A DNA stretch of 64,000 nucleotides, taken from NCBI GenBank assembly GCA_958453935.1, contig CAUDZT010000001.1, positions 13,284 through 77,283 on the forward strand, given 5' to 3'. The notes below the pieces were generated by a model, which saw nothing but the letters and a program-made list of their open reading frames with translations, ran no database searches and was not told the origin of the DNA. Positions within the stretch are counted from its first letter, which is position 1; each line of letters starts with the position of its first letter. A program made the translations under genes and the position numbers. Source of the stretch: an uncultured Collinsella sp. GTDB lineage: Bacteria > Actinomycetota > Coriobacteriia > Coriobacteriales > Coriobacteriaceae. Shown here one piece after another: positions 1 through 8,536 of this stretch.

Positions 1-2
1 TG

Positions 3-1100
3 GGCTATTTCTTCCCTGCGTTCGGTACGGGCAACAATATGCTTTCCATCGTCTGCGCCAGCGTGTTTTTGTGGTTCCTAACCGCTCTCGTGCTTCGCGG
101 CGTTAAGGAAGCTGCCGGCATCAACACGATCGTCACCTTGGCGAAGCTGGTGCCGCTGGGGCTTTTTGTGCTGAGCATTGTGCTCCTGGGTAAGTTCAAC
201 GTCGATATCTTTATGGACAACTTCTGGGGAGAGCCGGCTGGCCCCGGTTTTGGTGAGCAGGTTGTCTCGACCATGATTGCCCTTGTCTGGGTCTTTACGG
301 GTATCGAAGGCGCTGTCGTCATTTCGGGCCGTGCAAAGTATGTGCGCGACGTCGGTCGTTCGACGGCGCTTGGATTTGCAGCCGTGTTTACGCTGTATCT
401 GATTATCTCGATGCTGTCGCTCGGCATTATGCCGCGCGAGGAGATGGCACAACTTGCAACGCCCTCCATGGCGGGAATTCTTGAGTGCGCAATCGGTCCG
501 GTTGGTGCAGCCATCGTAAACCTTGGCGTTATTCTCTCGCTGGTCGGTGCGATGCTGGGCTACGTCATCATTGCATCCGAGACGCCGTTTGAGGCGGCGC
601 GTCAGGGCTCCTTCCCGCTGGCGTTTGCTAAGACGAACAAGCACGATGCCCCGGTGGTAACGGTTCTCGTAAGCTCCGGCATCACGCAGCTCTTCTTGAT
701 TGTTTCGTATGTGGCGGCGAGCACCTACCAGTTCTTCTATAGCTGCGCGGTCAACACGATTTTAGTTCCGTATGTCTGTTCGGCTGCCTATTACATGGTG
801 ATCGGCTGGAAGAACGAGCATCTGGACGGGCCGCATGCGCCAAGCGTTGGCAAGGCACGCTTCTTCGGTACGCTCGGTTTTATCTACACGTTGTTCCTTG
901 TGTGGTCGACGGGTCTTCAGGGCGTCATGATCACGACGATCCTTTTTGCCCCAGCCATCCCCGTCTATATTCTGGGCGAGCGCGGCCGCGGCAAGCAGGT
1001 GCTTCCGCATCTGCACGACAAGCTGATCGCAGCAGTGGTCATTGTCGTGGCAGTTATCTCGCTGTATCTGCACTTTGCCGGCATTGCGCCGATTGTCTAA
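3..1100 (+). CDS. APC-family amino acid antiporter (arginine/ornithine type), 5' end outside window
   Basis: The frame is already open at the left edge, so this is the 3' part (about 365 residues) of a polytopic membrane protein. The visible part has roughly nine hydrophobic segments. It includes the stretch around TGIEGAVVISGRAKYVRDVG, which is typical of basic amino-acid/polyamine antiporters of the APC superfamily (ArcD/YgjI-like). By family it would exchange an amino acid for its decarboxylated or deiminated product across the cytoplasmic membrane. Substrate is inferred only from resemblance. No neighbouring catabolic gene is visible in the window. A strong hairpin terminator follows about 110 nt after the stop codon. 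Confidence 0.75.
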   Translation, partial: GYFFPAFGTGNNMLSIVCASVFLWFLTALVLRGVKEAAGINTIVTLAKLVPLGLFVLSIVLLGKFNVDIFMDNFWGEPAGPGFGEQVVSTMIALVWVFTGIEGAVVISGRAKYVRDVGRSTALGFAAVFTLYLIISMLSLGIMPREEMAQLATPSMAGILECAIGPVGAAIVNLGVILSLVGAMLGYVIIASETPFEAARQGSFPLAFAKTNKHDAPVVTVLVSSGITQLFLIVSYVAASTYQFFYSCAVNTILVPYVCSAAYYMVIGWKNEHLDGPHAPSVGKARFFGTLGFIYTLFLVWSTGLQGVMITTILFAPAIPVYILGERGRGKQVLPHLHDKLIAAVVIVVAVISLYLHFAGIAPIV

Positions 1101-1211
1101 GGCTACGGCGAGCTTCGTTGCTTGGTAAGCCAGCGGGCATCGCGCATCGGTGCTGCTCGGCATTCCATAACTGATGTGGGTCTCTGTAACGTGCCTTTTT
1201 GAACGCCCGCC

Positions 1212-1252
1212 AAGCCCGCGCAGGTGACATTTGTTGCCAGCGCGGGCTTTTG
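1212..1252 (+). terminator. Rho-independent terminator after the antiporter gene
   Basis: A 10-bp GC-rich stem (AAGCCCGCGC pairing with GCGCGGGCTT) is followed by a short T tract. It ends the upstream permease transcript. Confidence 0.75.
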
Positions 1253-1253
1253 C

Positions 1254-1320
1254 AGTTGCGGTGAAATAGTTCCTGTTTTTGCTGGTTAAAGCATCAAACA
1301 GGAACTATTCCACCGCAACT
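1254..1320. repeat. Dispersed palindromic repeat, family 1, copy 1
   Basis: Two 25-nt arms (AGTTGCGGTGAAATAGTTCC plus TGTTT and its inverse) pair with a single mismatch around a 17-nt loop. A second copy lies at 5701-5767. Each copy follows a transporter gene. The rest of the gap to the next gene (1321-1563) holds a weaker hairpin around 1350-1385 and no gene I can support. Confidence 0.8.
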
Positions 1321-1563
1321 TCGTTTTGATTCGCTGGGGGACGGAGGAAGCGACGATCCGGAATCCACCTGCACGGTCGTCGCTCCGCATCCCGTCCGTT
1401 GGCGCAAATGGTGTCAAAAGTAATCTGTCCCCTTTGCACGCTTGTTCCCCTTGCAGCAATCTGTTGATTGAACGTCATTGTGTACTCGCGGTTTCTGGGC
1501 AAGCCGTCTCGCAGCAAAGTAGACTAGATGGCCGTTTCAAAAAGTCTGCTTAGAGGAGGAGCC

Positions 1564-1884
1564 ATGCTTGAGGGTACGTATGTGGTTTCGGCCCAGACGC
1601 CGGTGGGGAGTAAACGCGGCGAGGTGACGTTTGCACATGGGGTGAACGGCGCGCTCAGGGCAGTACTAAACGTCAGGGGTCTCAATATCGCTCTCTCGAG
1701 TGCCCGCGCTGAGGGCGATTTCTTTGAGCTCTCGGGTACTATCTCCCACGTCTTGATGGGCAAGGCGCCCTTTGCATGCACGGGGTCGGTCGAGGGTGAT
1801 CGACTCACCGCTACCGCGCGGTCGGGTTCCGTTTCGATCTCGCTGAGCGGTATGCGCAAAGAGCTTTCAGGGCGCACCGCATAA
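1564..1884 (+). CDS. Small hypothetical protein (106 aa)
   Basis: Reads MLEGTYVVSAQTPVGSKRGE and continues with alternating hydrophobic/polar residues that suggest a small beta-barrel or beta-sandwich. No signal peptide or membrane segment is visible. The start at 1564 is chosen because a clear GAGGAGG ribosome-binding site lies 5 nt upstream; an in-frame ATG at 1528 would add 12 residues but has no such site. It lies just before feoAB on the same strand, separated by about 120 nt that include a possible promoter. I do not recognise the family and assign no function. Confidence 0.6.
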   Translation: MLEGTYVVSAQTPVGSKRGEVTFAHGVNGALRAVLNVRGLNIALSSARAEGDFFELSGTISHVLMGKAPFACTGSVEGDRLTATARSGSVSISLSGMRKELSGRTA

Positions 1885-1955
1885 AGTTTGCGCAGGTAAA
1901 CATCGGTATTTGACTTTATAAAATAGTTCAGAGCGCTATCATTTGTCGTTACGAG

Positions 1956-1982
1956 TTGGTTAGCCCCGGTAAACGGTTAACC
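1956..1982. promoter_or_regulatory. Possible iron-regulator (DtxR/IdeR-like) site upstream of feoAB
   Basis: TTGGTTAGCCCC followed by GGTTAACC resembles two DtxR-type half-sites (the GGTTAGCC core of the DtxR family). It sits between a possible -10 hexamer (TATCAT, 1937-1942) and the GTG start of feoAB. Resemblance is only to half-sites, so this is tentative. Confidence 0.25.
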
Positions 1983-2005
1983 GCGTCTAACGAAAGGATG
2001 AGCGC

Positions 2006-4366
2006 GTGAAGCTCGATACACTCGAGATTGGAAAGGACGCCGTTGTCGCATCGGTGACATCCGACGATCAGGCGCTCCGGCAGCATATTTTGGACATGGG
2101 CCTAACGCCGGGCACCGAAGTCACCATGATGAAGTACGCCCCTATGGGCGACCCGCTCGAGATTCGCCTGCGTGGCTACGAACTGACGTTGCGCAAGGAC
2201 GATGCTGCTCGCATAGAGCTCGTGGGCGTTCACGACACCGATATGGGTCCGCGCGCCAACGCCGCAATCGGCACGACGGAGCATCCGGCACTCGGCGAGG
2301 GGACGTATTCGCCCCGCGCCGCGAAGACGGCCGTGCCCGAGGGCGCACCGCTGCATTTTGCCCTCGCCGGCAACCAGAACTGCGGCAAGACCACGTTGTT
2401 CAACCAGCTGACAGGCTCCAATCAACATGTCGGTAACTTTCCCGGCGTGACGGTCGACCGCAAGGATGGCACCATCCGCAACCACCCCGAGGCAAGCGTT
2501 ACCGACCTGCCCGGCATTTACTCCCTGTCGCCGTACACGGGCGAGGAGATCGTGAGCCGCCAGTTTATCCTGGATGAGCATCCCGACGCCATCATCGACA
2601 TCATCGACGCCACCAACATCGAGCGCAATCTGTACCTGACGCTGCAGCTTATGGAGCTCGATCGCCCCATGGTCATCGCGCTCAACATGATGGACGAGGT
2701 GACGGCCAACGGCGGCGCCGTGGACGTCAACCTGCTCGAGAGCCTGTTGGGCGTGCCTGTTGTCCCCATTAGCGCCGCCCGCAACGAGGGCATCGGTGAG
2801 CTGGTGGAACACGCTCTGCACGTGGCGCGGTTCCGCGAGCGTCCCGGTCGCCTGGACTTCTGCGCGCCCGATGGCCCGGACGGCGGCGCGCTGCATCGCT
2901 GCATCCACGGCATCGCCAACCTTATCGAGGACCATGCCGCGACGGCGCATATTCCGGTGCGTTTCGCAGCGACCAAACTGGTCGAGGGCGACGAGCTGGT
3001 AACCGAGGCGCTTCATCTCGACCGCAACGAACTCGACGCTATCGAGCACATCATTACCCAGATGGAGGGCGAGGCAGGCACCGACCGTCTGTCCGCACTG
3101 GCCGACATGCGCTTTAGCTTTATCGGCGACGTGTGCGGGCATTGCGTCGTCAAGCCGCACGAGAGCCGCGAGCACGTGCGCTCCGTCAAGATCGACCGCA
3201 TCCTGACGGGTCGCTACACAGCCATTCCGGCGTTTCTGGTGATCATGGGCCTCGTTTTTTGGCTGACGTTCGGCGTGATCGGCGCGGCGTTGCAGGGGCT
3301 CATGGAGGACGGCATCGCTGCCATCATCGCCTCGGCCGACGCGGGCCTCCAGGCGTTCGGTACCAACGACGTGGTGCGTTCGCTGGCCGTTGACGGCGTG
3401 CTCACGGGCGTGGGCAGTGTGTTGACCTTCCTGCCGATTATCGTCGTGCTTTTCTTGTTCCTCTCCATTCTGGAAGACTCCGGCTACATGGCGCGCGTTG
3501 CCTTTGTCATGGATAAGGTGCTGCGTCGCTTTGGCCTGTCGGGCCGCAGCTTCGTGCCCATGCTCGTCGGTTTTGGCTGCACCGTGCCGGCTATCATGTC
3601 GACCCGCACGCTGCCGTCCGAGCACGACCGCAAGATGACGGTTATGCTCACGCCGTTCATGAGCTGCTCGGCCAAGTTGCCGGTCTACGGTCTGCTGTGC
3701 GGGGCGTTTTTCCCGCAGGCGACGGTACCCGCCATGGTCTCGCTCTATCTGATTGGCATTGCGGTCGGTTGCATCGCGGCTTTGGTGCTCAATCGAACGG
3801 CGTTTAAGGGCGACCCGGTACCGTTTATCATGGAGCTTCCCAACTATCGCCTGCCGAGCGTCAAGACGACGGTGATGCTGGCATGGGATAAGGCCAAGGA
3901 CTTTATCACCAAGGCCTTTACCATTATCTTTGCCGCTACGGTGGTCATCTGGTTCCTTCAGACGTTCGACATTCGCTTTAATGTGGTCGCCGATCAGTCG
4001 CAAAGCTTGCTTGCCGGTCTGGGTAGCATCATCGCTCCGCTGCTGGCGCCGCTCGGCTTTGGCGACTGGCGCGCCTCGACGGCACTCGTCACGGGACTTA
4101 TCGCCAAGGAGAGCGTCATCTCGACCCTCACGGTGCTTTTGGGCGCGACGTCGCCCGCGGCACTGTCGACTATGTTTTCGCCGTTTACTGCCTACGTGTT
4201 TCTGGTCTTTACGCTGCTGTACCCGCCCTGCGTGGCGTCCATCGGCGCCGTCAAGAGCGAGTTGGGCGCGCGCTATGCCGTTGCCGTGTTCGCGTTTCAG
4301 GTGACGGTCGCCTGGATCGTGGCGTTTGTCGTGCATTCGGCGGGCATATTGCTGGGGCTGGCTTAG
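2006..4366 (+). CDS. feoB: Fused FeoA-FeoB ferrous iron transporter
   Basis: A 786-residue fusion. Residues 1-75 form a FeoA (SH3-like) domain. After a linker comes the FeoB GTPase with G1 GNQNCGKT (about 122-129), G3 DLPG (about 167-170) and G4 NMMD (about 227). A helical region and a polytopic core with two Gate repeats follow, including MLVGFGCTVPAIMSTRTL and MSCSAKLPVYGLL. The protein imports Fe(II) across the cytoplasmic membrane. Initiation is at GTG with an AAAGGA site about 9 nt upstream. FeoA is usually a separate polypeptide; fusions occur in several lineages. No FeoC is seen. Regulation by iron is plausible because of the half-sites upstream, but unproven. Confidence 0.95.
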   Translation: MKLDTLEIGKDAVVASVTSDDQALRQHILDMGLTPGTEVTMMKYAPMGDPLEIRLRGYELTLRKDDAARIELVGVHDTDMGPRANAAIGTTEHPALGEGTYSPRAAKTAVPEGAPLHFALAGNQNCGKTTLFNQLTGSNQHVGNFPGVTVDRKDGTIRNHPEASVTDLPGIYSLSPYTGEEIVSRQFILDEHPDAIIDIIDATNIERNLYLTLQLMELDRPMVIALNMMDEVTANGGAVDVNLLESLLGVPVVPISAARNEGIGELVEHALHVARFRERPGRLDFCAPDGPDGGALHRCIHGIANLIEDHAATAHIPVRFAATKLVEGDELVTEALHLDRNELDAIEHIITQMEGEAGTDRLSALADMRFSFIGDVCGHCVVKPHESREHVRSVKIDRILTGRYTAIPAFLVIMGLVFWLTFGVIGAALQGLMEDGIAAIIASADAGLQAFGTNDVVRSLAVDGVLTGVGSVLTFLPIIVVLFLFLSILEDSGYMARVAFVMDKVLRRFGLSGRSFVPMLVGFGCTVPAIMSTRTLPSEHDRKMTVMLTPFMSCSAKLPVYGLLCGAFFPQATVPAMVSLYLIGIAVGCIAALVLNRTAFKGDPVPFIMELPNYRLPSVKTTVMLAWDKAKDFITKAFTIIFAATVVIWFLQTFDIRFNVVADQSQSLLAGLGSIIAPLLAPLGFGDWRASTALVTGLIAKESVISTLTVLLGATSPAALSTMFSPFTAYVFLVFTLLYPPCVASIGAVKSELGARYAVAVFAFQVTVAWIVAFVVHSAGILLGLA

Positions 4367-4408
4367 TTATTTATTGACGGCGCAACCTCTGTGTATTGAG
4401 TTGATTGC

Positions 4409-4443
4409 GGCCCTGCATCTGTACTGACGGATGCAGGGCCGTT
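4409..4443 (+). terminator. Hairpin after feoAB
   Basis: An 11-bp perfect stem GGCCCTGCATC / GATGCAGGGCC with a 10-nt loop. The T tract is weak (GTTGC). A TATAAT hexamer at 4448-4453 directly follows and may be the -10 of the next gene. Confidence 0.55.
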
Positions 4444-4488
4444 GCTATATAATCGCCCACCGCTCAAGACAATCGGAGAGGTTTCTAC

Positions 4489-5685
4489 ATGGCTCAGGCA
4501 AGACAAGATGGCATCTCACTCAAGCAGTGGCTCCCGCTTATCGGGCTCGCCTGCTGCGCGTTCGTATTCAACACGTCGGAGTTCATGCCCATCGGCCTTC
4601 TGACTGATATCGCCGCGTCGTTCTCGCTCACCGAGGCCCAGGCAGGCATCATGATCTCGGTCTATGCCTGGGGCGTCATGCTGCTGTCGCTGCCGCTTAT
4701 GGTGTTTGCCTCGCGCTTTGAGTTCAAGCGGATGCTGCTGGGCGTTTTGGCCGTGTTTTCGCTCGGCCAGTTCCTGTCCGCTGTGGCACCGACATATCCC
4801 ATTTTGGTTTGCGCGCGTCTGGTGGTCGCCTGCGCGCATGCCGTGTTCTGGTCAGTCGCCTCGATCATGGCCTCGCGCCTGGTCGACGCCCGCCACGGGG
4901 CGCTCGCCATCAGCATGATCGCTACGGGCTCGTCCATCGCGCAGATCTTTGGCCTGCCGATCGGTCGCGCCATCGGACTGGCCGTGGGCTGGCGCATGAC
5001 ATTCGCCGTGGTCGGTGCCCTCTCGGCTGTCGCGGTCGTCTACCAGGCCGCGGTGTTCCCGGCCATGCCGGTGGGCGAGCGCTTTACCGTTAAGCAGCTG
5101 CCCGAGCTGCTCAAGAATCCGTTCCTGATCGCGCTCTATGCGGTCACGGTCTTTATGGCGACCGGCTATTACGCAGGCTACAGCTATATCGAGCCCTTCC
5201 TGGCACAGGTCGCGCACGTCGACGCAAGTGCTATTACCATGACGCTGACGGCGTTCGGCTGCTCCGGCCTGGTGGGCAGCTGGCTGTTCGGCCGACTGTT
5301 TGATGGGCACCGGTTCCCGTTCTTGGCTATTACGCTCTCCGGCGTGCCGGTGGCTCTGCTGCTCATGGGTCCGGTTGCACCGTCGCTCGTCGCCGTTCTC
5401 GCTGTTTGCGCGCTATGGGGCTGCTGCTCCACGGCCTTTAACGTGGCGTTTCAGGCCGAGCTCATCAAGTACACGCCGGCGGATTCGTCGGCTGTCGCCA
5501 TGTCGATCTTCTCGGGCCTGTTTAACCTCGGTATCGGCACGGGCACCGCAATCGGCGGCGCCGTGGTTTCGGGTCCCGGTATCGCTTGGATTGGCTTTGC
5601 GGGCGGGGCGATTACCGTCGTGGGCGTCATCCTCGCCATCACCGTTCTGTTCCCAGCCATACGCCGCGCAAAGCCTGTCGCCTAA
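4489..5685 (+). CDS. MFS exporter, SotB/sugar-efflux-like
   Basis: A 398-residue, 12-segment major facilitator protein. The N-terminal NTSEFMPIGLLTDIAASF motif is characteristic of the SotB/YdeA/AraJ branch of the DHA1 drug:H+ antiporters, which export sugars, IPTG-like galactosides or drugs. The start ATG at 4489 has a GGAGAGG site 8 nt upstream. It is monocistronic: a hairpin precedes it and a palindromic repeat follows it. The real substrate cannot be told from sequence. Confidence 0.8.
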   Translation: MAQARQDGISLKQWLPLIGLACCAFVFNTSEFMPIGLLTDIAASFSLTEAQAGIMISVYAWGVMLLSLPLMVFASRFEFKRMLLGVLAVFSLGQFLSAVAPTYPILVCARLVVACAHAVFWSVASIMASRLVDARHGALAISMIATGSSIAQIFGLPIGRAIGLAVGWRMTFAVVGALSAVAVVYQAAVFPAMPVGERFTVKQLPELLKNPFLIALYAVTVFMATGYYAGYSYIEPFLAQVAHVDASAITMTLTAFGCSGLVGSWLFGRLFDGHRFPFLAITLSGVPVALLLMGPVAPSLVAVLAVCALWGCCSTAFNVAFQAELIKYTPADSSAVAMSIFSGLFNLGIGTGTAIGGAVVSGPGIAWIGFAGGAITVVGVILAITVLFPAIRRAKPVA

Positions 5686-5700
5686 CCACATCCCCTCATC

Positions 5701-5767
5701 AGTTGCGGTGGAATAGTTCCTGTTTAAGGTCTCTGAAGGCCCAAGCGGGAACTATTTCACCGCAACT
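5701..5767. repeat. Dispersed palindromic repeat, family 1, copy 2
   Basis: Left arm 5701-5725 is identical in 24 of 25 positions to the left arm of the copy at 1254. The right arm 5743-5767 pairs with it at all but about three positions, giving a long hairpin with a ~17-nt loop. It lies 15 nt after the MFS stop codon, so it may act as a terminator-like structure although it lacks a T tract. Confidence 0.8.
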
Positions 5768-5838
5768 TATTTTGGGGGAGAGGATACAAGCCGGGCATAC
5801 AATGGATGTCGTTGTGTTGAGCTTACCGGGAGGTTGCT

Positions 5839-7215
5839 ATGTGGGCATACGAGACGACGTTCTATCAGATCTATCCGCTGGGCTTTTGCGGAGCTCCGCG
5901 CGAAAACGCCGCCCCCGTTGCCGAGGATGAACTCGCCCAGGCTGCCAACGCTGCGCCCAACCCCGATGCGCCCATCATGAAGATCGCCCAATGGGCCGAC
6001 TACCTGCAGGAACTCGGCGTTGGCGCCGTGCTCATCAATCCGCCGCTCGAGTCCGATAGCCATGGCTACGACACGCGCAGCCTGCGCCATATCGACCGTC
6101 GCTTGGGTGGGGATGCCGACTTTGCCGCCGTATGCGACACGCTGCATGCCCACGGCATCCGCGTGGTGCTCGACGCCGTCTTCAACCACGTCGGTCGTGG
6201 CTTTTGGGCCTTCCGCGATGTGCAAGAGCGCAAGTGGGACTCGCCGTACAAGGACTGGTTCCACATTAGCTTTGACGGTGATTCCTGCTATGGCGACGGC
6301 TTTTGGTACGAGGGCTGGGAGGGCCATTTTGAGCTTGTGAAGCTCAACCTGCAAAACCCCGCCGTGGTCGATTACCTGCTCGAGTCCGTGCGCTGCTGGG
6401 CCGATGACTTTGGTGTCGACGGTCTGCGCCTGGACGTTGCCTATATGCTCGATCGCGACTTTATGCGCCGCCTGCACGGCTTTACCCGCGAGCTCAAGCC
6501 CGACTTTGTGCTGATCGGCGAGACGCTCCACGGCGACTACAACCAGATCGTCAACGACGAGATGCTCGACTCCTGCACCAACTACGAGTGCTACAAGGGC
6601 CTGTACTCCAGCTTTAATTCGGTCAACATGTTCGAGATTGCCCACTCGCTGCATCGCCAGTTTGGCGGTGACCCGTGGTGCATTTATCGCGGCAAGCATT
6701 TGCTGTCGTTTGTCGACAACCACGACGTGCCGCGCCTGGCGAGCATCCTGACGGACAAGTCGTGCCTGCGTCCCGCCTGCGGCATGCTCTTTGGCATGCC
6801 GGGCATTCCGTGTGTCTACTATGGCAGCGAGTGGGGGATTGCCGGCGAAAAGGGCGGCCCCGATGGCGACTGGGCGCTGCGACCTGCGCTCGACGAGCCC
6901 GCACCCAACGAGCTGACGGCATTTATTACACAGCTCGCGAACCTGCGCTCGGCAAACGATGCGGCGGCCCGCGCTCTCAACTATGGCGCGTACCGCAACG
7001 TGGTGATCCAGAACAAGCAGCTGCTGTTCGAGCGCGCCTGCGACGACGCGACGGTGCTCGTGGCGGTCAATGCCGTGAACGAGCCCTATACCTTTGGAGC
7101 CGGCGAGCTCAACGGCTCCTTTGTCGATTTGCTTGCCGACGGCGTGCCCACGGTCGAGCTGACGGGCTCCCTTGAGCTTGCGCCCTACGAGGTGCGCTAT
7201 CTGTTGAGGGCCTAG
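5839..7215 (+). CDS. GH13 alpha-amylase-family glycosidase, cytoplasmic
   Basis: A 458-residue TIM-barrel glycoside hydrolase with all four GH13 motifs: DAVFNHV (112-118), GLRLDVAY with nucleophile Asp199, IGETLHGD with acid/base Glu228, and FVDNHDV with the transition-state Asp296. No signal peptide is present, so it acts on imported oligosaccharides. Motif spacing and the short N-terminus fit a maltodextrin-acting glucosidase of the cyclomaltodextrinase/neopullulanase type without the extra N-terminal domain. GGGAGG lies 6 nt before the ATG. Only 3 nt separate it from the next gene, so the two are probably co-transcribed. Exact specificity is inferred. Confidence 0.85.
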   Translation: MWAYETTFYQIYPLGFCGAPRENAAPVAEDELAQAANAAPNPDAPIMKIAQWADYLQELGVGAVLINPPLESDSHGYDTRSLRHIDRRLGGDADFAAVCDTLHAHGIRVVLDAVFNHVGRGFWAFRDVQERKWDSPYKDWFHISFDGDSCYGDGFWYEGWEGHFELVKLNLQNPAVVDYLLESVRCWADDFGVDGLRLDVAYMLDRDFMRRLHGFTRELKPDFVLIGETLHGDYNQIVNDEMLDSCTNYECYKGLYSSFNSVNMFEIAHSLHRQFGGDPWCIYRGKHLLSFVDNHDVPRLASILTDKSCLRPACGMLFGMPGIPCVYYGSEWGIAGEKGGPDGDWALRPALDEPAPNELTAFITQLANLRSANDAAARALNYGAYRNVVIQNKQLLFERACDDATVLVAVNAVNEPYTFGAGELNGSFVDLLADGVPTVELTGSLELAPYEVRYLLRA

Positions 7216-7218
7216 GCC

Positions 7219-7782
7219 ATGGCAGCGTCTGACGAGGGCTATCAACATATTGAGCATGGGTTTGAGCCCGTGTTTGACGAGCGCTCGCGCGTTTTGGTGC
7301 TCGGGTCGTTTCCCTCGGTGCTTTCGCGCGCCAATGCCTTTTATTATGGCAATCCTCAGAACCGCTTTTGGCGCGTGCTGGCCGCGTGCCTCGGTTCGCC
7401 TGTGCCGCCCAACGAGGGCGACGCTTTGGCAGGTAACGAGCCAGCGACGCTCGACGCCTCGATTGCCGCCAAGCGATCCATGCTGCTGAACGGCGGCGTG
7501 GCCCTGTGGGACGTGATCGAGAGCTGCGACATTAAGGGCTCGAGTGACGCGAGCATTCGTAACGTTGTACCGGCAGATATCGAGCGCATTACCGGCGCAG
7601 CTCCCATTGAGCAGGTGATATGCAACGGTGGTACAGCTGGCCGGCTCTACAAGCGCTATCTACAAGAACGCACCGGGCTGTCCGCCATCGTACTGCCCTC
7701 GACAAGCCCCGCCAATGCCGCCTGGCGCCTAGAACGTCTTGTTGAGCGTTGGCGCGAAGCCGTTGGCTGGGCGGCGCTGTAA
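7219..7782 (+). CDS. Hypoxanthine (deoxyinosine)-DNA glycosylase, UDG superfamily
   Basis: A 187-residue protein with the motif-1 region LVLGSFPSVLSRANAFYYGN followed by PQNRFW, and the C-terminal motif LPSTSPANA. Both are diagnostic of UDG family 6 hypoxanthine-DNA glycosylases, which remove deaminated adenine from DNA during base-excision repair. The asparagine in YYGNPQNRFW is the usual catalytic/substrate-positioning residue of the family. It starts 3 nt after the GH13 stop with only a weak ribosome-binding site, suggesting translational coupling. The functional link to the glycosidase is not obvious. Confidence 0.85.
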   Translation: MAASDEGYQHIEHGFEPVFDERSRVLVLGSFPSVLSRANAFYYGNPQNRFWRVLAACLGSPVPPNEGDALAGNEPATLDASIAAKRSMLLNGGVALWDVIESCDIKGSSDASIRNVVPADIERITGAAPIEQVICNGGTAGRLYKRYLQERTGLSAIVLPSTSPANAAWRLERLVERWREAVGWAAL

Positions 7783-7783
7783 T

Positions 7784-8443
7784 TTAGATATCTGATTGGG
7801 CGCGGGTGCCGAGGCGTTTCATGATGGCATGCCAGATCGGTGCGGGCAGTGCAGGCTTGACGCGCACCATGCCGTCGGCATCGACGCCACCGGCATTGCC
7901 ACCGCCAAGCAACTGCGCATGTTCAATGGAGCAGCCCATGCGCACAGCGCCCACAAGCTTATCCATCGCTTCCGAAAAAGGCCGGCGCAAGAGGCCCATG
8001 CGCGGGGAGCGACGAAGCGCCGCAATGCCGCTGCCGGCGCAGATGACAACGCCGCCACACCACAATTGGCCCTGGCGCTCGCATGCCTTGTGCAGGCGAA
8101 CGGCGGCCCCGCGCGCCTGCTCAGCGCCCTCTTGTGCGGCTTGAATCATGGCATAGACACGCGTTCCCGTACCGCCAAGGCGATCGAGTATCTGCTCGAC
8201 AGCGATCATAGCCTCATCGTCAAATGCATCATCAACAGCGAGCACCATGCCATCGACTGCACCAACGCCATCTGCCTTCAAGTTGACCGGGTGGGGGAGC
8301 GCGGTGCCGGAAAGCTGTGCATAGGCGGCGATGGCATCCTGCAGGTCCCAGAGCAAAAACTCAAGATCGGCGCTCTCGGGAATACTGACATACGCAATGG
8401 TTTGCAGTGTTTTGGGCTTATCGCTGCGCGCGGTCGTCTCCAT
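7784..8443 (-). CDS. Hypothetical protein, possibly flavodoxin/FMN-reductase-like (219 aa)
   Basis: Read on the minus strand from an ATG with an AAAGGAGG site 5 nt upstream, which decides for this strand over an overlapping plus-strand frame. The C-terminal half contains KACERQGQLWCGGVVICAGS followed by a segment with RSPRMGLLRRPFSEAMD. This layout recalls uncharacterised NAD(P)H-dependent flavoproteins, but no clear phosphate-binding loop is visible, so function is left open. It converges on the glycosylase gene with a gap of one base, and its promoter faces that of the aminotransferase in the 93-nt divergent gap. Confidence 0.65.
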   Translation of the reverse strand: METTARSDKPKTLQTIAYVSIPESADLEFLLWDLQDAIAAYAQLSGTALPHPVNLKADGVGAVDGMVLAVDDAFDDEAMIAVEQILDRLGGTGTRVYAMIQAAQEGAEQARGAAVRLHKACERQGQLWCGGVVICAGSGIAALRRSPRMGLLRRPFSEAMDKLVGAVRMGCSIEHAQLLGGGNAGGVDADGMVRVKPALPAPIWHAIMKRLGTRAQSDI

Positions 8444-8536
8444 GCCGCCTCCTTTCCGGTTGGTTTCCGTTTAGGTTACACCGTCTGGTGACGCTTCGCC
8501 GCGCTATCCTAGTGCAACCCTTACGAAAGGAACGCC

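Noticed and set aside
2102..4336. A 744-codon minus-strand frame antisense to feoAB
   Set aside because: Composition is rich in His, Arg and Gln with no domain, and the sense frame is an unambiguous FeoA-FeoB protein.
7796..8491. A plus-strand frame overlapping the minus-strand gene at 7784-8443
   Set aside because: The minus-strand frame has an AAAGGAGG site 5 nt before its ATG and a protein-like sequence with a conserved-looking C-terminal half; the plus frame has neither.
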